Source: Catenulispora acidiphila DSM 44928 (GTDB lineage Bacteria; Actinomycetota; Actinomycetes; Streptomycetales; Catenulisporaceae). Taken from it: 64,000 nucleotides of DNA. This document shows, one piece after another, positions 1-13,084 of this stretch (its first letter is position 1; the number at the start of each line of letters is the position of its first letter). The notes below the pieces were generated by a model, which did no database searches, was not told the origin of the DNA, and was given only the letters and a program-made list of their open reading frames with translations. The DNA lies in NCBI RefSeq assembly GCF_000024025.1, contig NC_013131.1:8784229-8848228 (forward strand), read 5' to 3'. A program made the translations under genes and the position numbers.

Positions 1-9
1 GCCATCGCA

Positions 10-33
10 GAGCCTTCGGGCTCGTTTTGTTTT
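10..33 (+). terminator. Intrinsic terminator of a gene left of the window
   Basis: A GAGCC/GGCTC stem closed by a TTCG tetraloop is followed by a T-rich run (TTTTGTTTT). It reads on the plus strand, so it probably ends a gene lying to the left of the window, and it faces the end of the MFS gene. Confidence 0.7.
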
Positions 34-70
34 CCGGGGGCGCCTGCGGTACTTCCGCGCCGCGTGCCGA

Positions 71-1534
71 TCAGCCGGTCGTGACCACCAGGTCCCCCTC
101 CACGTCGGCCAGCGCCTCGGCCTCCGCCTCGCTGTGCACGTTCCGGGTCCGCAGCGCGATCACCGCGGCGCACGCGACCGCGATCGCGCAGGCGGTCAGC
201 GCCCACGACAGTCCGGAGGTGAACGCCGCGGTGGGCTGCACGCCCTTCTTCACCTCGCTGGTCACCCGCGCCGTGGAGACCGCGGAGAAGATCGCGAGTC
301 CGAGCGCGCCGCCGACCTGCTGCGAGGCGTTCAGCAGCGCCGCGGCCAAGCCCGCCTGGTGGTGCGGGACGCCGGCGTTGGCGGCCGTGGTGATCGCCAC
401 GAACAGGAACCCGAGACCGATCGCCATGATCACCATGCCGGGCAGCAGCCCGCTGACGTAGGAACCGTGGACCTTCAGCTGCGCCAGCAGGTAGATGCCG
501 ACCGCGGCGATCGCCGATCCTGTCACCACCACCGGCCGGGTACCGACCTTGCCGACCAGCTTCGGCGCCGCTCCCGCCCCGATCCCGACACCGATCGTGA
601 TCGGCAGGTAGGCCAGACCCGTGCGGATCGGCGACCAGCCCTCGACGTTCTGCATGTACAGGGTGAGGAAGAAGAACATGGAGATGAAGCCGGCGACTCC
701 GACCAGCTGCGTGACGTCCGCGGCGACCAGACCGCGGATCCGGAAGACCGACAGCGGCAGCAGCGGGTTGCGGGTGAGGCGCTCGTTGACGACGAACCCG
801 ACCAGCAGCAGCCCGGCGCCGGCCAGCTCCACCACCGTCCGCACCGAACCCCAGCCCTGGTCGGGCGCCTTCACCAGACCGAACACCAGCAGGAGCATCC
901 CGGTGGTGACCAGGAACGCGCCGACCAGATCCAGACCCTTCAGCGCGACCTTCTTGCCGTCGGGCTCGAACATCCGGAACGCGGCGACCAGGATCACCAC
1001 GCAGAACGGCGGGTTCACGAACATCACCGAGCGCCACCCGGGACCGTCGGTGAGCAGCCCTCCGGCCAGCACGCCGACCGCCGAGGCGAGCCCGGCCACC
1101 GCACCCCACGCACCGAGCGCCTTGGTTCGGTCCGCCCCCTCCTTGAAGGTGGTGGTGAGCAACGACAGCGCGGCGGGCATCATCAAGGCGGCGCCGACAC
1201 CCTGCACCAGCCGCGCGCCGACCAGCAGACCTGCGCTGTTGGCGAAACCGCCGGCCAGCGAGGCCACACCGAACAGCATGGTCCCGGCGACCAGGATCCG
1301 GCGCCGGCCGAACAGGTCGGCGGCACGTCCGCCGAGCAGCATGAAGCCGCCGTAGGTGAGCAGATAGCCGCTCGGCACCCACTGCAGGCCCTGCGTGCTG
1401 AAGTGCAGATCCTGGCGGATCGACGGCAGTGCCACGTTCACGATCGAGGCGTCCACCAGATCCAGGAACGCGACACCGCACAACAGCAGCAGAATGAGCT
1501 TGCCCCTGCCGGTTGATAGGAAGGATGCAGACAC
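71..1534 (-). CDS. MFS drug exporter, DHA2 (EmrB/QacA) type
   Basis: The 487-residue integral membrane protein is probably a proton-driven exporter of small hydrophobic compounds. The N-terminus carries LDLVDASIVNVALPSI, which fits the DHA2 signature of 14-helix transporters. A GGRAADLFGRRR loop between helices 2 and 3 matches MFS motif A, and helix 4 contains RLVQGVGAA. The length suits a 14-helix protein. It is transcribed away from a MarR regulator whose start lies only 58 bp off, which is the usual arrangement of a repressor with its efflux pump. The substrate cannot be told from sequence. Confidence 0.9.
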   Translation of the reverse strand: MSASFLSTGRGKLILLLLCGVAFLDLVDASIVNVALPSIRQDLHFSTQGLQWVPSGYLLTYGGFMLLGGRAADLFGRRRILVAGTMLFGVASLAGGFANSAGLLVGARLVQGVGAALMMPAALSLLTTTFKEGADRTKALGAWGAVAGLASAVGVLAGGLLTDGPGWRSVMFVNPPFCVVILVAAFRMFEPDGKKVALKGLDLVGAFLVTTGMLLLVFGLVKAPDQGWGSVRTVVELAGAGLLLVGFVVNERLTRNPLLPLSVFRIRGLVAADVTQLVGVAGFISMFFFLTLYMQNVEGWSPIRTGLAYLPITIGVGIGAGAAPKLVGKVGTRPVVVTGSAIAAVGIYLLAQLKVHGSYVSGLLPGMVIMAIGLGFLFVAITTAANAGVPHHQAGLAAALLNASQQVGGALGLAIFSAVSTARVTSEVKKGVQPTAAFTSGLSWALTACAIAVACAAVIALRTRNVHSEAEAEALADVEGDLVVTTG

Positions 1535-1561
1535 GGGAGACCCCCTCCGGTACGCTTACTT

Positions 1562-1604
1562 TGAATTCCGTACGTTACGAAGAAGGTATCATATGAGTTC
1601 CGTA
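1562..1604. promoter_or_regulatory. Candidate MarR operator between MFS gene and regulator
   Basis: Two direct copies of TGAATTCCGTA / TGAGTTCCGTA start at 1562 and 1594, 32 bp apart (about three helical turns). The first lies in the divergent promoter gap and the second covers the regulator's start codon. A related TACGCTTAC/TACGTTACG pair overlaps the left copy. The layout suits a regulator controlling both genes, but binding is inferred. Confidence 0.4.
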
Positions 1605-2081
1605 TCACCTACTGATGCCGCGGCCACCCGGGAACGCCGGCGCACCATGAACCAGATCACGGACACCTTCCGCGAGATGTCCGTGGTGATGACGGTGCTC
1701 AACCTGCGGGCCGGCGAGCAGGTGGGGCTGCGGGACGTGGAGATGAAGGCGCTGGACGTGCTGATGCGCGACGGCGCCATGAGCGCCAAGGCGCTCGGCC
1801 AGCGCCTGGGCATGCACCCGGCGACCATGACCGGGATCCTGGACAAGCTGGAGAAGTCCGGCTGGGTCGTGCGCGAGCGCAGCCCGGAGGACCGGCGCGT
1901 GGTGCTGATCCAGCCGGTGCGCGAGCGGGTCGGGGAGGTCGTGCGGCTGTTCGCCGGGATGAACGGCACCGCGATCGAGCTGCTGGACCGCTATGACACC
2001 GAGCAGCTGGAGACCATCCTCGGGTTCATGAACACCATGGTGGACATGGCGAAGCAGGCTTCGAAGCAGTGGGGCGAGTGA
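1593..2081 (+). CDS. MarR-family transcriptional regulator
   Basis: This 162-residue winged-helix protein probably represses the divergent MFS exporter and itself until a ligand binds. The recognition region is around residues 66-90 (ALGQRLGMHPATMTGILDKL), followed by the wing with the typical DRR at about 97-99. Start ATG 1593 is chosen because AAGAAGG sits 6-7 bases upstream; the frame stays open further left but without such a site. A single-domain dimeric MarR protein of this length is normal. Confidence 0.88.
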   Translation: MSSVSPTDAAATRERRRTMNQITDTFREMSVVMTVLNLRAGEQVGLRDVEMKALDVLMRDGAMSAKALGQRLGMHPATMTGILDKLEKSGWVVRERSPEDRRVVLIQPVRERVGEVVRLFAGMNGTAIELLDRYDTEQLETILGFMNTMVDMAKQASKQWGE

Positions 2082-2122
2082 CGGCTTCGCCGGGGTGGCA
2101 CTCGGCCTCGCGCGGGTAGTCG

Positions 2123-2129
2123 CTACTCG

Positions 2130-2132
<3 letters not shown>
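2123..2132 (-). repeat. Duplicated stop-codon heptamer after pruA
   Basis: The plus-strand heptamers CTACTCG and CTAATCC are adjacent. The second holds the pruA stop (TAG on the minus strand) and the first gives another TAG 7 bp downstream in a different frame. A longer direct repeat, GCGGGTAG at 2112 and 2141, brackets the stop. Only two short copies are present, so chance is possible. Confidence 0.35.
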
Positions 2133-3788
<1,656 letters not shown>

Positions 3789-3854
3789 GATCCGCATCCC
3801 ATCGCGGCCTGCGAGGGGGCGCCACACCATTGCGCCGATCGATGGACGCCAGGA

Positions 3855-4535
3855 TCAGCCCTCGGCGGCCATGACCTCGTCGATCAGCGCCACAGCAGCG
3901 GTCAGACTGTCCGCGATCGGCACCCCGACAGCCCGCAGCGACTGCGCGGCAGCGAACCCGCCGGAGTAGAGGATCACGCGCGCGCCGACACTGGCGGCAG
4001 CCGCGGCGTCGTCGGGCGAGTCGCCGATGAGAACCACCCGCGCAGGATCCACGCGCAGACGGGTCAGGTGGTCCTGGAGGTGCAGTCCCTTGCGCGACGG
4101 ACGCGGCGGCAGAGTGCCCTGAACCAGCTCGAAGTAATGGGCGATGCCATGGTGCTGGACGACGGGGACGAGCTTGTCGTCGTGATACATCGACAGCAGC
4201 GACTGCGAATGCCCGCGCCCGGACCACTCACGGAACAGGTCCGGCAGACCGTCGGACAGCCGAGCCTCGCGCTCATAGGCGACGTAGTACTTGTGGAAAG
4301 TGGCGTCCAGCCCCTCCCACTCCTCATCGCCGGGCTCGTGACCGAGGATGTCGGCGTAGAAGGCACGGATCGGCATCTTGATCAGCGTCCGGTACTGCTC
4401 AGCCGTTATCGCGGGCAACCCGTGATCGGTGAACGAGTCATTCGTGGAACGCAGGATGATCTCGAAGTCGTTCAGGACGGTGCCGTTCCAGTCCCAGACG
4501 AGGTGCAGCGGTTCATGATTCTTCGGCACGGTCAC
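3855..4535 (-). CDS. HAD-family phosphatase (phosphoglycolate phosphatase-like)
   Basis: The 226-residue soluble protein is probably a small-molecule phosphatase. Motif I is VWDWNGTVLND, with nucleophile Asp15 and Asn where many HADs have the second Asp, as in the DWNGT subgroup. Motif II is SLLSMY, motif III contains Lys in SRKGLHL, and motif IV is GDSPDD. A helical cap lies between motifs I and II. The start is a GTG without an obvious ribosome-binding site, so the N-terminus is uncertain. The substrate is unknown. Confidence 0.82.
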   Translation of the reverse strand: MTVPKNHEPLHLVWDWNGTVLNDFEIILRSTNDSFTDHGLPAITAEQYRTLIKMPIRAFYADILGHEPGDEEWEGLDATFHKYYVAYEREARLSDGLPDLFREWSGRGHSQSLLSMYHDDKLVPVVQHHGIAHYFELVQGTLPPRPSRKGLHLQDHLTRLRVDPARVVLIGDSPDDAAAAASVGARVILYSGGFAAAQSLRAVGVPIADSLTAAVALIDEVMAAEG

Positions 4536-4592
4536 CTGGACAGGCTATCGGCGGGAACCAACTGATTTTGGTGCCCCGAGGTGACGCTCCCG

Positions 4593-5087
4593 TTAACCCA
4601 ACAGGTCCGGCAGCTCCTGCGTCGCGTACCAAAGCAGCTCGTGATCGTCGATGCCGTCGACGGTGAACGACGCGTCCTCGTCGCCGGCGTCGGCGGCGCC
4701 GAGGAGGACCACGGCGAGGGCCACCTCGTCGAGGACGCCGGGGTCGTCGACGTGCAGGGAGGCCACCCAGGACAGGGGGATCTCGGCGGTGACGCGGACC
4801 AGGCCGGGTTCGGCGCCGTCCAGGACGGGCTGGGCGTGGGCGTCGGGGACCTCGGCGGCGACGACCGCGCGGCGGCGGGCGGCTTCGGGGGCGTCGGCGA
4901 GCAGGCGCAGGGAGGCGCGCGCGGCGTCGGTCAGGGCGGCGTACTCCAGCTCCTCGCTGTCTCCTTCGGTGTACCACTCGCGCAGCGCCGGGGTGACCGC
5001 GTAGGCCGTCAGCGGGGCGGGGGCGACCAGGCCCGTCTTGTGGAGTTCGGCGAGCACTGAGAGGGTCGCGGGAAGGTAGACGCGCAT
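4593..5087 (-). CDS. DUF6912-like hypothetical protein
   Basis: The 164-residue soluble acidic protein begins MRVYLPATLSVL and contains TAYAVTPALREWY. From memory this matches a conserved actinobacterial family annotated DUF6912, whose function is unknown. ATG 5087 is preferred because similarity starts there and GGAGG lies upstream, although the frame continues further. It lies between the HAD phosphatase and the patatin-like gene, all on the minus strand. Confidence 0.78.
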   Translation of the reverse strand: MRVYLPATLSVLAELHKTGLVAPAPLTAYAVTPALREWYTEGDSEELEYAALTDAARASLRLLADAPEAARRRAVVAAEVPDAHAQPVLDGAEPGLVRVTAEIPLSWVASLHVDDPGVLDEVALAVVLLGAADAGDEDASFTVDGIDDHELLWYATQELPDLLG

Positions 5088-5152
5088 TGCGCCATTATCC
5101 CCTCCGGGGGTGCGATGGAGTGCGCCGCGCCGTGGGGCGCCACCGCGGACTT

Positions 5153-6148
5153 CTACGGCAGGGTCCGCTGCGCCTCGATCTGCTCGCGGGTGGTGCGCAT
5201 CGCGGTCTCCAGGACGTGCGGGCGGCGGCCGACGTCCATCACGTTCAGGCCGATGGCTTCGAAGTCGTCGGCGGTCGGGCAGAACACGATGACCTTGGTG
5301 CCGTCGGCGCGCACCCGCTGCGCCTCGACCAGCATCCGGCGGGTCACGCCTCGCCGATAGCGGCGCGCCACACGCTCCATGACACTGTGCGGCGGCCCGT
5401 TGAAGCCGCGCACCGCCATCGGCGCCAGGACGTACAACTCGTCCAGCGGCGGCTCGCCGATCTCCTCGAAGCCCTGCTTGGCCGCCACGTCCACATTGGT
5501 TGCCGACCACATGCCGCCGTCGACGTAGCGGCGGCCGTCAATGATGATCGGGGCGAACCAGCCGGGGATCGCGCAGGAGGCGGTCACGGCCTCGGCCAGC
5601 GTGGTGTGCGGCGCGCGGGGACTGCCGAAGGTGACCCGCTCGCCGGTGGCGTAGTCCAGCGCCACGATGCGCAGCGCCTTGTGCGGAGACCAGCCGTCGA
5701 CGGCGCGCGGCAGGCCTTCGACGAGGTCGCCGACACCGCCGAGCGAGCCCCGGCCGGGAGGCAGCGCCGCGGCCATGACCGCGGTCGGCGGCACGGAACG
5801 CGGGTGTCGTGCGGTCCGGGCCAGCAGCGGACCGGAGCCGAGGCGCAGCTTCGGGCGCTCGGGGTGCGCGCCGCCGGCCGCGGTGGCGTAGTCGAACTCC
5901 ACGCCGGTGAGCGGACCCTGTCCGATGCGTCCGGTCAGCTGGTGCTCGTGCAGGTCCTCCGCGGTGGCGCCGGCACCGACCAGCGCGGCGAGCACCGAGC
6001 CGGCGGAGGTCCCGACGATCATCTCGGCCTCGCGCGGATCCCAGCCGATCGCCTCGCTGAGCACAGTCAGCGCCCCGACCATCCAGGCCGCGCCGAGCAT
6101 GCCGCCGCCGCCCAGCACCAGCCCGCGCCGCATCGCCGTGGATGCCAT
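5153..6148 (-). CDS. Patatin-like phospholipase (RssA-type serine hydrolase)
   Basis: The 331-residue protein probably hydrolyses acyl esters. It has the three patatin hallmarks: an oxyanion-hole GGGGMLG near residue 13, the nucleophile elbow GTSAGS with Ser48, and the dyad aspartate in DGGMWSATN (Asp about 210). No signal peptide or membrane helix is evident, so it looks cytoplasmic. The start is placed at MASTAMRRG because the conserved glycine loop normally lies 10-15 residues from the N-terminus; the frame is open far upstream, but that part is compositionally unlike a protein. Substrate unknown. Confidence 0.88.
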   Translation of the reverse strand: MASTAMRRGLVLGGGGMLGAAWMVGALTVLSEAIGWDPREAEMIVGTSAGSVLAALVGAGATAEDLHEHQLTGRIGQGPLTGVEFDYATAAGGAHPERPKLRLGSGPLLARTARHPRSVPPTAVMAAALPPGRGSLGGVGDLVEGLPRAVDGWSPHKALRIVALDYATGERVTFGSPRAPHTTLAEAVTASCAIPGWFAPIIIDGRRYVDGGMWSATNVDVAAKQGFEEIGEPPLDELYVLAPMAVRGFNGPPHSVMERVARRYRRGVTRRMLVEAQRVRADGTKVIVFCPTADDFEAIGLNVMDVGRRPHVLETAMRTTREQIEAQRTLP

Positions 6149-6328
6149 CGCGTCTCTCCCGTCGCCGGTGATCCGTTCGTCTCGACTCTTGACAACTTCC
6201 CCCGACTGTAACGGCGCATGCGGCGCTGCACCTGCTACCGGAAACGACCGAAGTCGGATACACCAGCGTTGCTGAAGGGAATACCGTGACATGGAGGGGC
6301 TGTTCGTGTGTCGCGGGAGGTGGTGCCC

Positions 6329-8122
6329 ATGGCTGACAGGGATGGAAGCGAGAACCCGGTCCCGGAGCATCGGCTGACGGTCTGGCCGTTCGCCGCCCTG
6401 GTCCTGGCCGCGGCGGCGACGCTGTTCGGGTACGCCGCAGCCTCCGCGCCGCCGTCCTGGCTCACCAGGACGGTCATCGTGATCACCGGCACGTCGCCCT
6501 CCGGCGGCCACGCGGTGCACCTCGGCCTCACGTTCCTGCTGCTCGGGCGCGGTTTGTACATGCGGCGTCTGATGGCGCTGTATCTGACCTCCGCCGCTGT
6601 CGCGTGGACGACGGCGATGTCGCTGATCACCTGGGACCAGCCGTGGCGGCTGCTGCCGATGGCGGCTTTCGCGTGGGCGCTGTGGGGCGCGCGGATGCGG
6701 TTCACCGCGGTGCCCGACGCGGCGCGGGTGCGTACGGCCCTGCACATGCTGCTCGGGTTCGGCATCGTCGCGCTCGTGGTCGGCGGCGGCGGGATCTTCC
6801 TGCAGCGGGACCGTCTCAGCTCCTCGCTGACGCCGGTCGGGCTCGGGCGCGAGCTGCTCGACGGGCTGACGGGAAACTCCGAGCCGATGACGATCGAGGG
6901 GCGGTCGTGGTTTCTCCACGGGCTGTCGCTGCTCGGCGGGGTCATGCTGCTGCTGGTGCTGACGTGCCTGTTGGCGCCGGCGCGGGCGCCGCTCCCGGGG
7001 ACGGACACCGAGCGGGACCGGGTGCGCCGATTAGTGCAGCATCCTGACTCCGACACGCTGGCTCCGTTCGCGCTGCGTCATGACAAGTCTTATGTGTTCT
7101 CCCCCGACGGCCGCGCCGCGATCGGGTATCGGGTGTTCCTGGGGACCGCCGTGGTCGGCGGCGACCCGCTCGGCGCGGCGGACGCGCGGGAGGCGGCGGT
7201 CGTCGAGTTCCTGGCTTTGTGCCGACGCCAGGGCTGGCGGCCGACAGTTCTCGGCGCGCGCGAAGAGCTGATGCCGCTGTGGAAGGCGCACGGGATCCGG
7301 CGCGGGATCGAGATCGGCGACGAGGTCATGCTGGACGTCGCCGGGTTCTCGCTGGAGGGGCGGTCGATCCGCAACGTGCGGCAGGCGGTGCGGCGTACGC
7401 ACAAGACCGGGATCACCACGCGCGTCTTACGCGAGACGGCGCTGGACGAGGAGGAAGCCGACCAGCTGCTCGGCATCCACCAGCGCTGGCTGAAGGGACA
7501 CGCCGAGCACGGCTTCGCGATGAACCTGGACGCCATCACCTCGGCGCGGCACCCCGACGCGCTGCTGATCGTGGCGTACGCCGCCGACGGCCGCGCGGTC
7601 GGCTTCCAGCGCTACCACCCGGTCGGCGGCGACCAGGCCTCCGGCCACCCCACGGCGCTGTCGCTGGACGTCATGCCGCGCGACCCGCAGAGCCCGAACG
7701 GAGTGAACGAGCGCCTGATCGTCGACCTGATCGCCTGGGCCCACGACCGCGGCATCGGCGAGATCTCCCTGAACTTCGCAGCCTTCCGCCCCATCATGGA
7801 CGCCGGCGCCGAGCGCACGCTGTTCCAGAGCGCGGCGTACCGCGCGATCCACCTCCTGGACCCATGGATCATGCTGGAGAGCCTGTACCGCTTCAACGCC
7901 AAGTTCCGCCCCGGCTGGCAGCCCCGATCGGTGATGTTCCGCTCCTGGGGCGAGGTCGGATGGCTCGCGGCATCAGCCCTCGCGATGGAGTTCTCCCTGC
8001 CACTGGATCGGCGACGGGTCGCCCCCGCCGGCGAGCGGGCACACGGCGAAGCCGGGATCGCCGATCGCGGAGTCGGAGACGAAGGCACCGTGGGCGGCGC
8101 GGTACGGCGGCGGGGCTGGTAG
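6329..8122 (+). CDS. MprF-like phosphatidylglycerol lysyltransferase-family membrane protein
   Basis: The 597-residue protein has about five to six membrane segments in its first 215 residues, followed by a large cytoplasmic DUF2156 domain (LPG synthase C-terminal, double GNAT fold) from about 240 to 560. That domain carries KSYVFSPDGRAAIGYR, AVVGGDPLG and HFGFAMNLD-like segments. The family transfers an aminoacyl group from tRNA to phosphatidylglycerol, altering membrane charge and peptide resistance. The N-terminal membrane part is short, so a separate flippase may be needed. ATG 6329 is chosen over GTG 6308 because GGGAGG lies 8 bases before it. The last 40 residues are a basic Gly/Arg-rich tail. 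The amino acid transferred is unknown. Confidence 0.82.
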   Translation: MADRDGSENPVPEHRLTVWPFAALVLAAAATLFGYAAASAPPSWLTRTVIVITGTSPSGGHAVHLGLTFLLLGRGLYMRRLMALYLTSAAVAWTTAMSLITWDQPWRLLPMAAFAWALWGARMRFTAVPDAARVRTALHMLLGFGIVALVVGGGGIFLQRDRLSSSLTPVGLGRELLDGLTGNSEPMTIEGRSWFLHGLSLLGGVMLLLVLTCLLAPARAPLPGTDTERDRVRRLVQHPDSDTLAPFALRHDKSYVFSPDGRAAIGYRVFLGTAVVGGDPLGAADAREAAVVEFLALCRRQGWRPTVLGAREELMPLWKAHGIRRGIEIGDEVMLDVAGFSLEGRSIRNVRQAVRRTHKTGITTRVLRETALDEEEADQLLGIHQRWLKGHAEHGFAMNLDAITSARHPDALLIVAYAADGRAVGFQRYHPVGGDQASGHPTALSLDVMPRDPQSPNGVNERLIVDLIAWAHDRGIGEISLNFAAFRPIMDAGAERTLFQSAAYRAIHLLDPWIMLESLYRFNAKFRPGWQPRSVMFRSWGEVGWLAASALAMEFSLPLDRRRVAPAGERAHGEAGIADRGVGDEGTVGGAVRRRGW

Positions 8123-8137
8123 GAACGCGTCCCCGCC

Positions 8138-9277
8138 TCAGCCGGTCTGAAGCGCGGTACAGCGCCATCGCGAGTCCTCGGCACGGTCGAAACGCAGGGC
8201 GACGACATGAGTGCGGCCGCCCTCTTGGAGCAGCGCGAGGGCTTCGACGCCGTCGCCACTCTCGGCGAGACGGACCGATTTCAGCGACGCGGTGCGGGCG
8301 TAACGCGGGGTACGGAGTTTGCCGCGGACCTCGGGATCGGTCCAGCGAGCCGCGTGGGTGGCGGCGCGATGACCTCTGAGGATCTCGACCAGGACGCCGA
8401 CCAGGGCTCTTACTTCGCCATACGTCTTCTGCGACGGCGCGGGACGGCGAGGCGGCGCGGGTGCCGGAGCGGCTTCGATCGGCAGGATGTGAGGACGGCG
8501 CTCGACTGCCGGGCGCTCAAGCCGCGCCAACGCTCGCGCCAGCGCGCCGGTGGGAGGATCGGGCAACGGCGTCGGATAGGCGACCACCGCACCTGCCCGC
8601 ACGACCGACACAAGCAGCCCGGGGCGCGGTTCACGACCAGCGCCCGACAAAGGACGCCACACCTTGGCATACTCCGGCGACCAAGCATCCACCGACGACG
8701 GCACGAGTCCGGCATCATCCGAGTCCTGCGAACCAGCGGACCGGTCGCCGCCAAGCCGCTGACCATTGGGCCGCGCACCAGCGCTCTGGTCGCTGCCTAG
8801 CGATTCGCCGTCGGCCCAGTCGCCGCCAAGCCGCTGACCGTTGGCCCGCGCACCAGCGCTCTGGTCGCTGCCTCGCGACTCGCCATCAACCCAGTCGCTG
8901 CCAAGCCGCGCAGCCGAGGCCCGCGCACCCGCGCCCTGGTCGCTGCCTAGCGATTCGCTGTCGGCCCAGTCGCCGATGTGCCTACTGCCTCGCGATTCGC
9001 CATCAGCCCGCTCGCTGTCACCCTGCCCGGCGCTGCCCCGCTCGCCATCAGCCCAATCGCTGCCGCGCCCGCTGCTGCGCGACTCGCCACCTGCCCGCTC
9101 GCCAGCACTGAATTCGCCCTCTTCGTCGCTGTCTCCGAACGCCCCAGTTTCGATCTCAATTTCCGCGACCGCGTCCACCCACACCGCGATGCCTGGGAAG
9201 TCTGGCCTGTTATCCCGCCGCCAGTGCGCGCCGACCCCGGCTGTCCCGATCGCGCGGACCGATCGCACTGGTGTCAT
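8138..9277 (-). CDS. Rv3235-family protein (DUF6459-like) with 25-residue tandem repeats
   Basis: The 379-residue protein lies just downstream of secA, the usual place for this actinobacterial family. The conserved C-terminal domain (about 240-379) includes EVLRGHRA, RWTDPEV and a terminal RWRCTALQTG, which fit the family. The N-terminal half is acidic, low-complexity and rich in Gly, Ser, Asp and Ala. It holds about three copies of a 25-residue unit of the type DWADGESLGSDQSAGARPNG. A GGGGGAGG-like purine-rich site (AGGGGGAGG) precedes ATG 9277. Function unknown; the location suggests a link to secretion or envelope. Confidence 0.75.
   Translation of the reverse strand: MTPVRSVRAIGTAGVGAHWRRDNRPDFPGIAVWVDAVAEIEIETGAFGDSDEEGEFSAGERAGGESRSSGRGSDWADGERGSAGQGDSERADGESRGSRHIGDWADSESLGSDQGAGARASAARLGSDWVDGESRGSDQSAGARANGQRLGGDWADGESLGSDQSAGARPNGQRLGGDRSAGSQDSDDAGLVPSSVDAWSPEYAKVWRPLSGAGREPRPGLLVSVVRAGAVVAYPTPLPDPPTGALARALARLERPAVERRPHILPIEAAPAPAPPRRPAPSQKTYGEVRALVGVLVEILRGHRAATHAARWTDPEVRGKLRTPRYARTASLKSVRLAESGDGVEALALLQEGGRTHVVALRFDRAEDSRWRCTALQTG
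8753..8977 (-). repeat. 75-bp in-frame tandem repeats in the Rv3235-family gene
   Basis: Three units begin at 8753, 8828 and 8903, each opening with AAGCCGC on the plus strand, with a period of exactly 75 bp (25 codons). The first two differ at only a few bases and the third has diverged more. The preserved frame shows that the repeats expand the protein. Confidence 0.85.
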
Positions 9278-9297
9278 GGGCCACCGCCTCCCCCTGC

Positions 9298-9345
9298 CGT
9301 GCGCGAACCCTGTCGTGCGCGAACCTTGTCGTGCGAGAACCGAGG
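9298..9345 (-). repeat. Three 16-bp direct repeats upstream of the Rv3235-family gene
   Basis: Three contiguous 16-bp units, CGTGCGCGAACCCTGT, CGTGCGCGAACCTTGT and CGTGCGAGAACCGAGG, end about 20 bp before the start codon of the minus-strand gene. They could be an operator array or a simple tandem duplication. Confidence 0.8.
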
Positions 9346-9372
9346 TTCCAGCAGATCACAGGGCCATGCGAA

Positions 9373-9402
9373 ACGGCTGACTTCCCGAGGAAAGTCAGCC
9401 GT
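9373..9402 (-). terminator. Hairpin terminator downstream of secA
   Basis: Perfect 11-bp arms, ACGGCTGACTT and AAGTCAGCCGT, enclose an 8-base loop about 60 bp past the secA stop. No long T-run follows, as is common for actinobacterial terminators. Confidence 0.7.
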
Positions 9403-9418
9403 TCGGCTCAGCTCAGAT

Positions 9419-9459
9419 CTGCTGCTTCAGTGCTGCTTCAACGCGGTATCAGTGCTGCC

Positions 9460-9462
<3 letters not shown>
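9419..9462 (-). repeat. 11-bp x4 stop-codon tandem array at the secA 3' end
   Basis: Four 11-bp units end in TCA at 9429, 9440, 9451 and 9462 on the plus strand. The last TCA is the secA stop codon (TGA on the minus strand). Because 11 is not a multiple of three, the downstream TGAs fall in all three reading frames. The third unit is diverged (ACGCGGTATCA). Confidence 0.8.
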
Positions 9463-12246
<2,784 letters not shown>

Positions 12247-12405
12247 GGCAGACAACTCCTCGATTACGGGCTCGGGCAGGCAGGGTTGTGCCCCGCCTTT
12301 TCCAACATGTTATGCGACGGTCCTCGCTCCAAGGGAAGAGCGCGGCGTAATGATCATCGGCATATTCCCTGGAGTCCGCCGATCCGGCTCGCCTACGGTG
12401 GAGCG

Positions 12406-13053
12406 ATGGACATACCGCAAACGCGCGAGCGCCCCGAACCGGTTCCCGTACCGGACTTCGTATTGGCTGCTCCGCCGCTGCCCGAGGGCCCTTTGCAGAC
12501 CCCGCGGCTGCTGTTGCGGCCGTGGCGCGAGGAGGAGATCGCCGCCGTCTGCGCGATCTGCCAGGATCCGGACGTTCAACGATGGACCACGGTGCCCTCG
12601 CCCTATCAGCTGAAAGACGCGGAGTGGTTCGTCCGGGAACACGCCCCGAAAGGGTTCCGCAGCGGGGACGAGGCGACGTTCGGCGTCTTCGTGAAGGAGA
12701 CCGGCCAGATCGCCGGCGCGGTCGGGCTCGCCGGGATCACGACCCTGGTCGTGAACCGCGGCGTGCGGACCGCCGAGGTGGGCTACTGGGCCAATCCGGA
12801 GACGCGCGGCAACGGCTACATCACCGAGGCCGTGCGCGAAGTCGTGCGCTGGGCCTTCGAGGACGTCAAGCTCGGGCGTGTCGTCTGGCAGGCCTTCGAC
12901 GGCAACGAGGCCTCGCGCCGGGTGATCGAGAAGGTCGGCTTCACCATCGTCGGCCGGCAGCGCGCCTCGCACGCGCACCGCGGGGTGCCCAAGGACATGT
13001 GGCTGGCCGACATCCTGCCCGGAGAGCTGCGGTGGTCCGCCACCCTGCGGTGA
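12406..13053 (+). CDS. GNAT-family N-acetyltransferase (RimJ/RimL-like)
   Basis: The 215-residue soluble enzyme probably acetylates a protein N-terminus or small amine using acetyl-CoA. It has LQTPRLLLRPWREEE at the front, a central VGYWANPETRGNGYITEAVR stretch that includes the acetyl-CoA-binding Q/R-x-x-G-x-G/A loop (here RGNG), and C-terminal NEASRRVIEKVGF. ATG 12406 follows GGTGGAG by a few bases. It is divergent from secA and directly followed by the YcaQ-like gene. Target unknown. Confidence 0.85.
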   Translation: MDIPQTRERPEPVPVPDFVLAAPPLPEGPLQTPRLLLRPWREEEIAAVCAICQDPDVQRWTTVPSPYQLKDAEWFVREHAPKGFRSGDEATFGVFVKETGQIAGAVGLAGITTLVVNRGVRTAEVGYWANPETRGNGYITEAVREVVRWAFEDVKLGRVVWQAFDGNEASRRVIEKVGFTIVGRQRASHAHRGVPKDMWLADILPGELRWSATLR

Positions 13054-13084
13054 CTTGTCGGTACCGACCGCTAGCGTGACGGAT

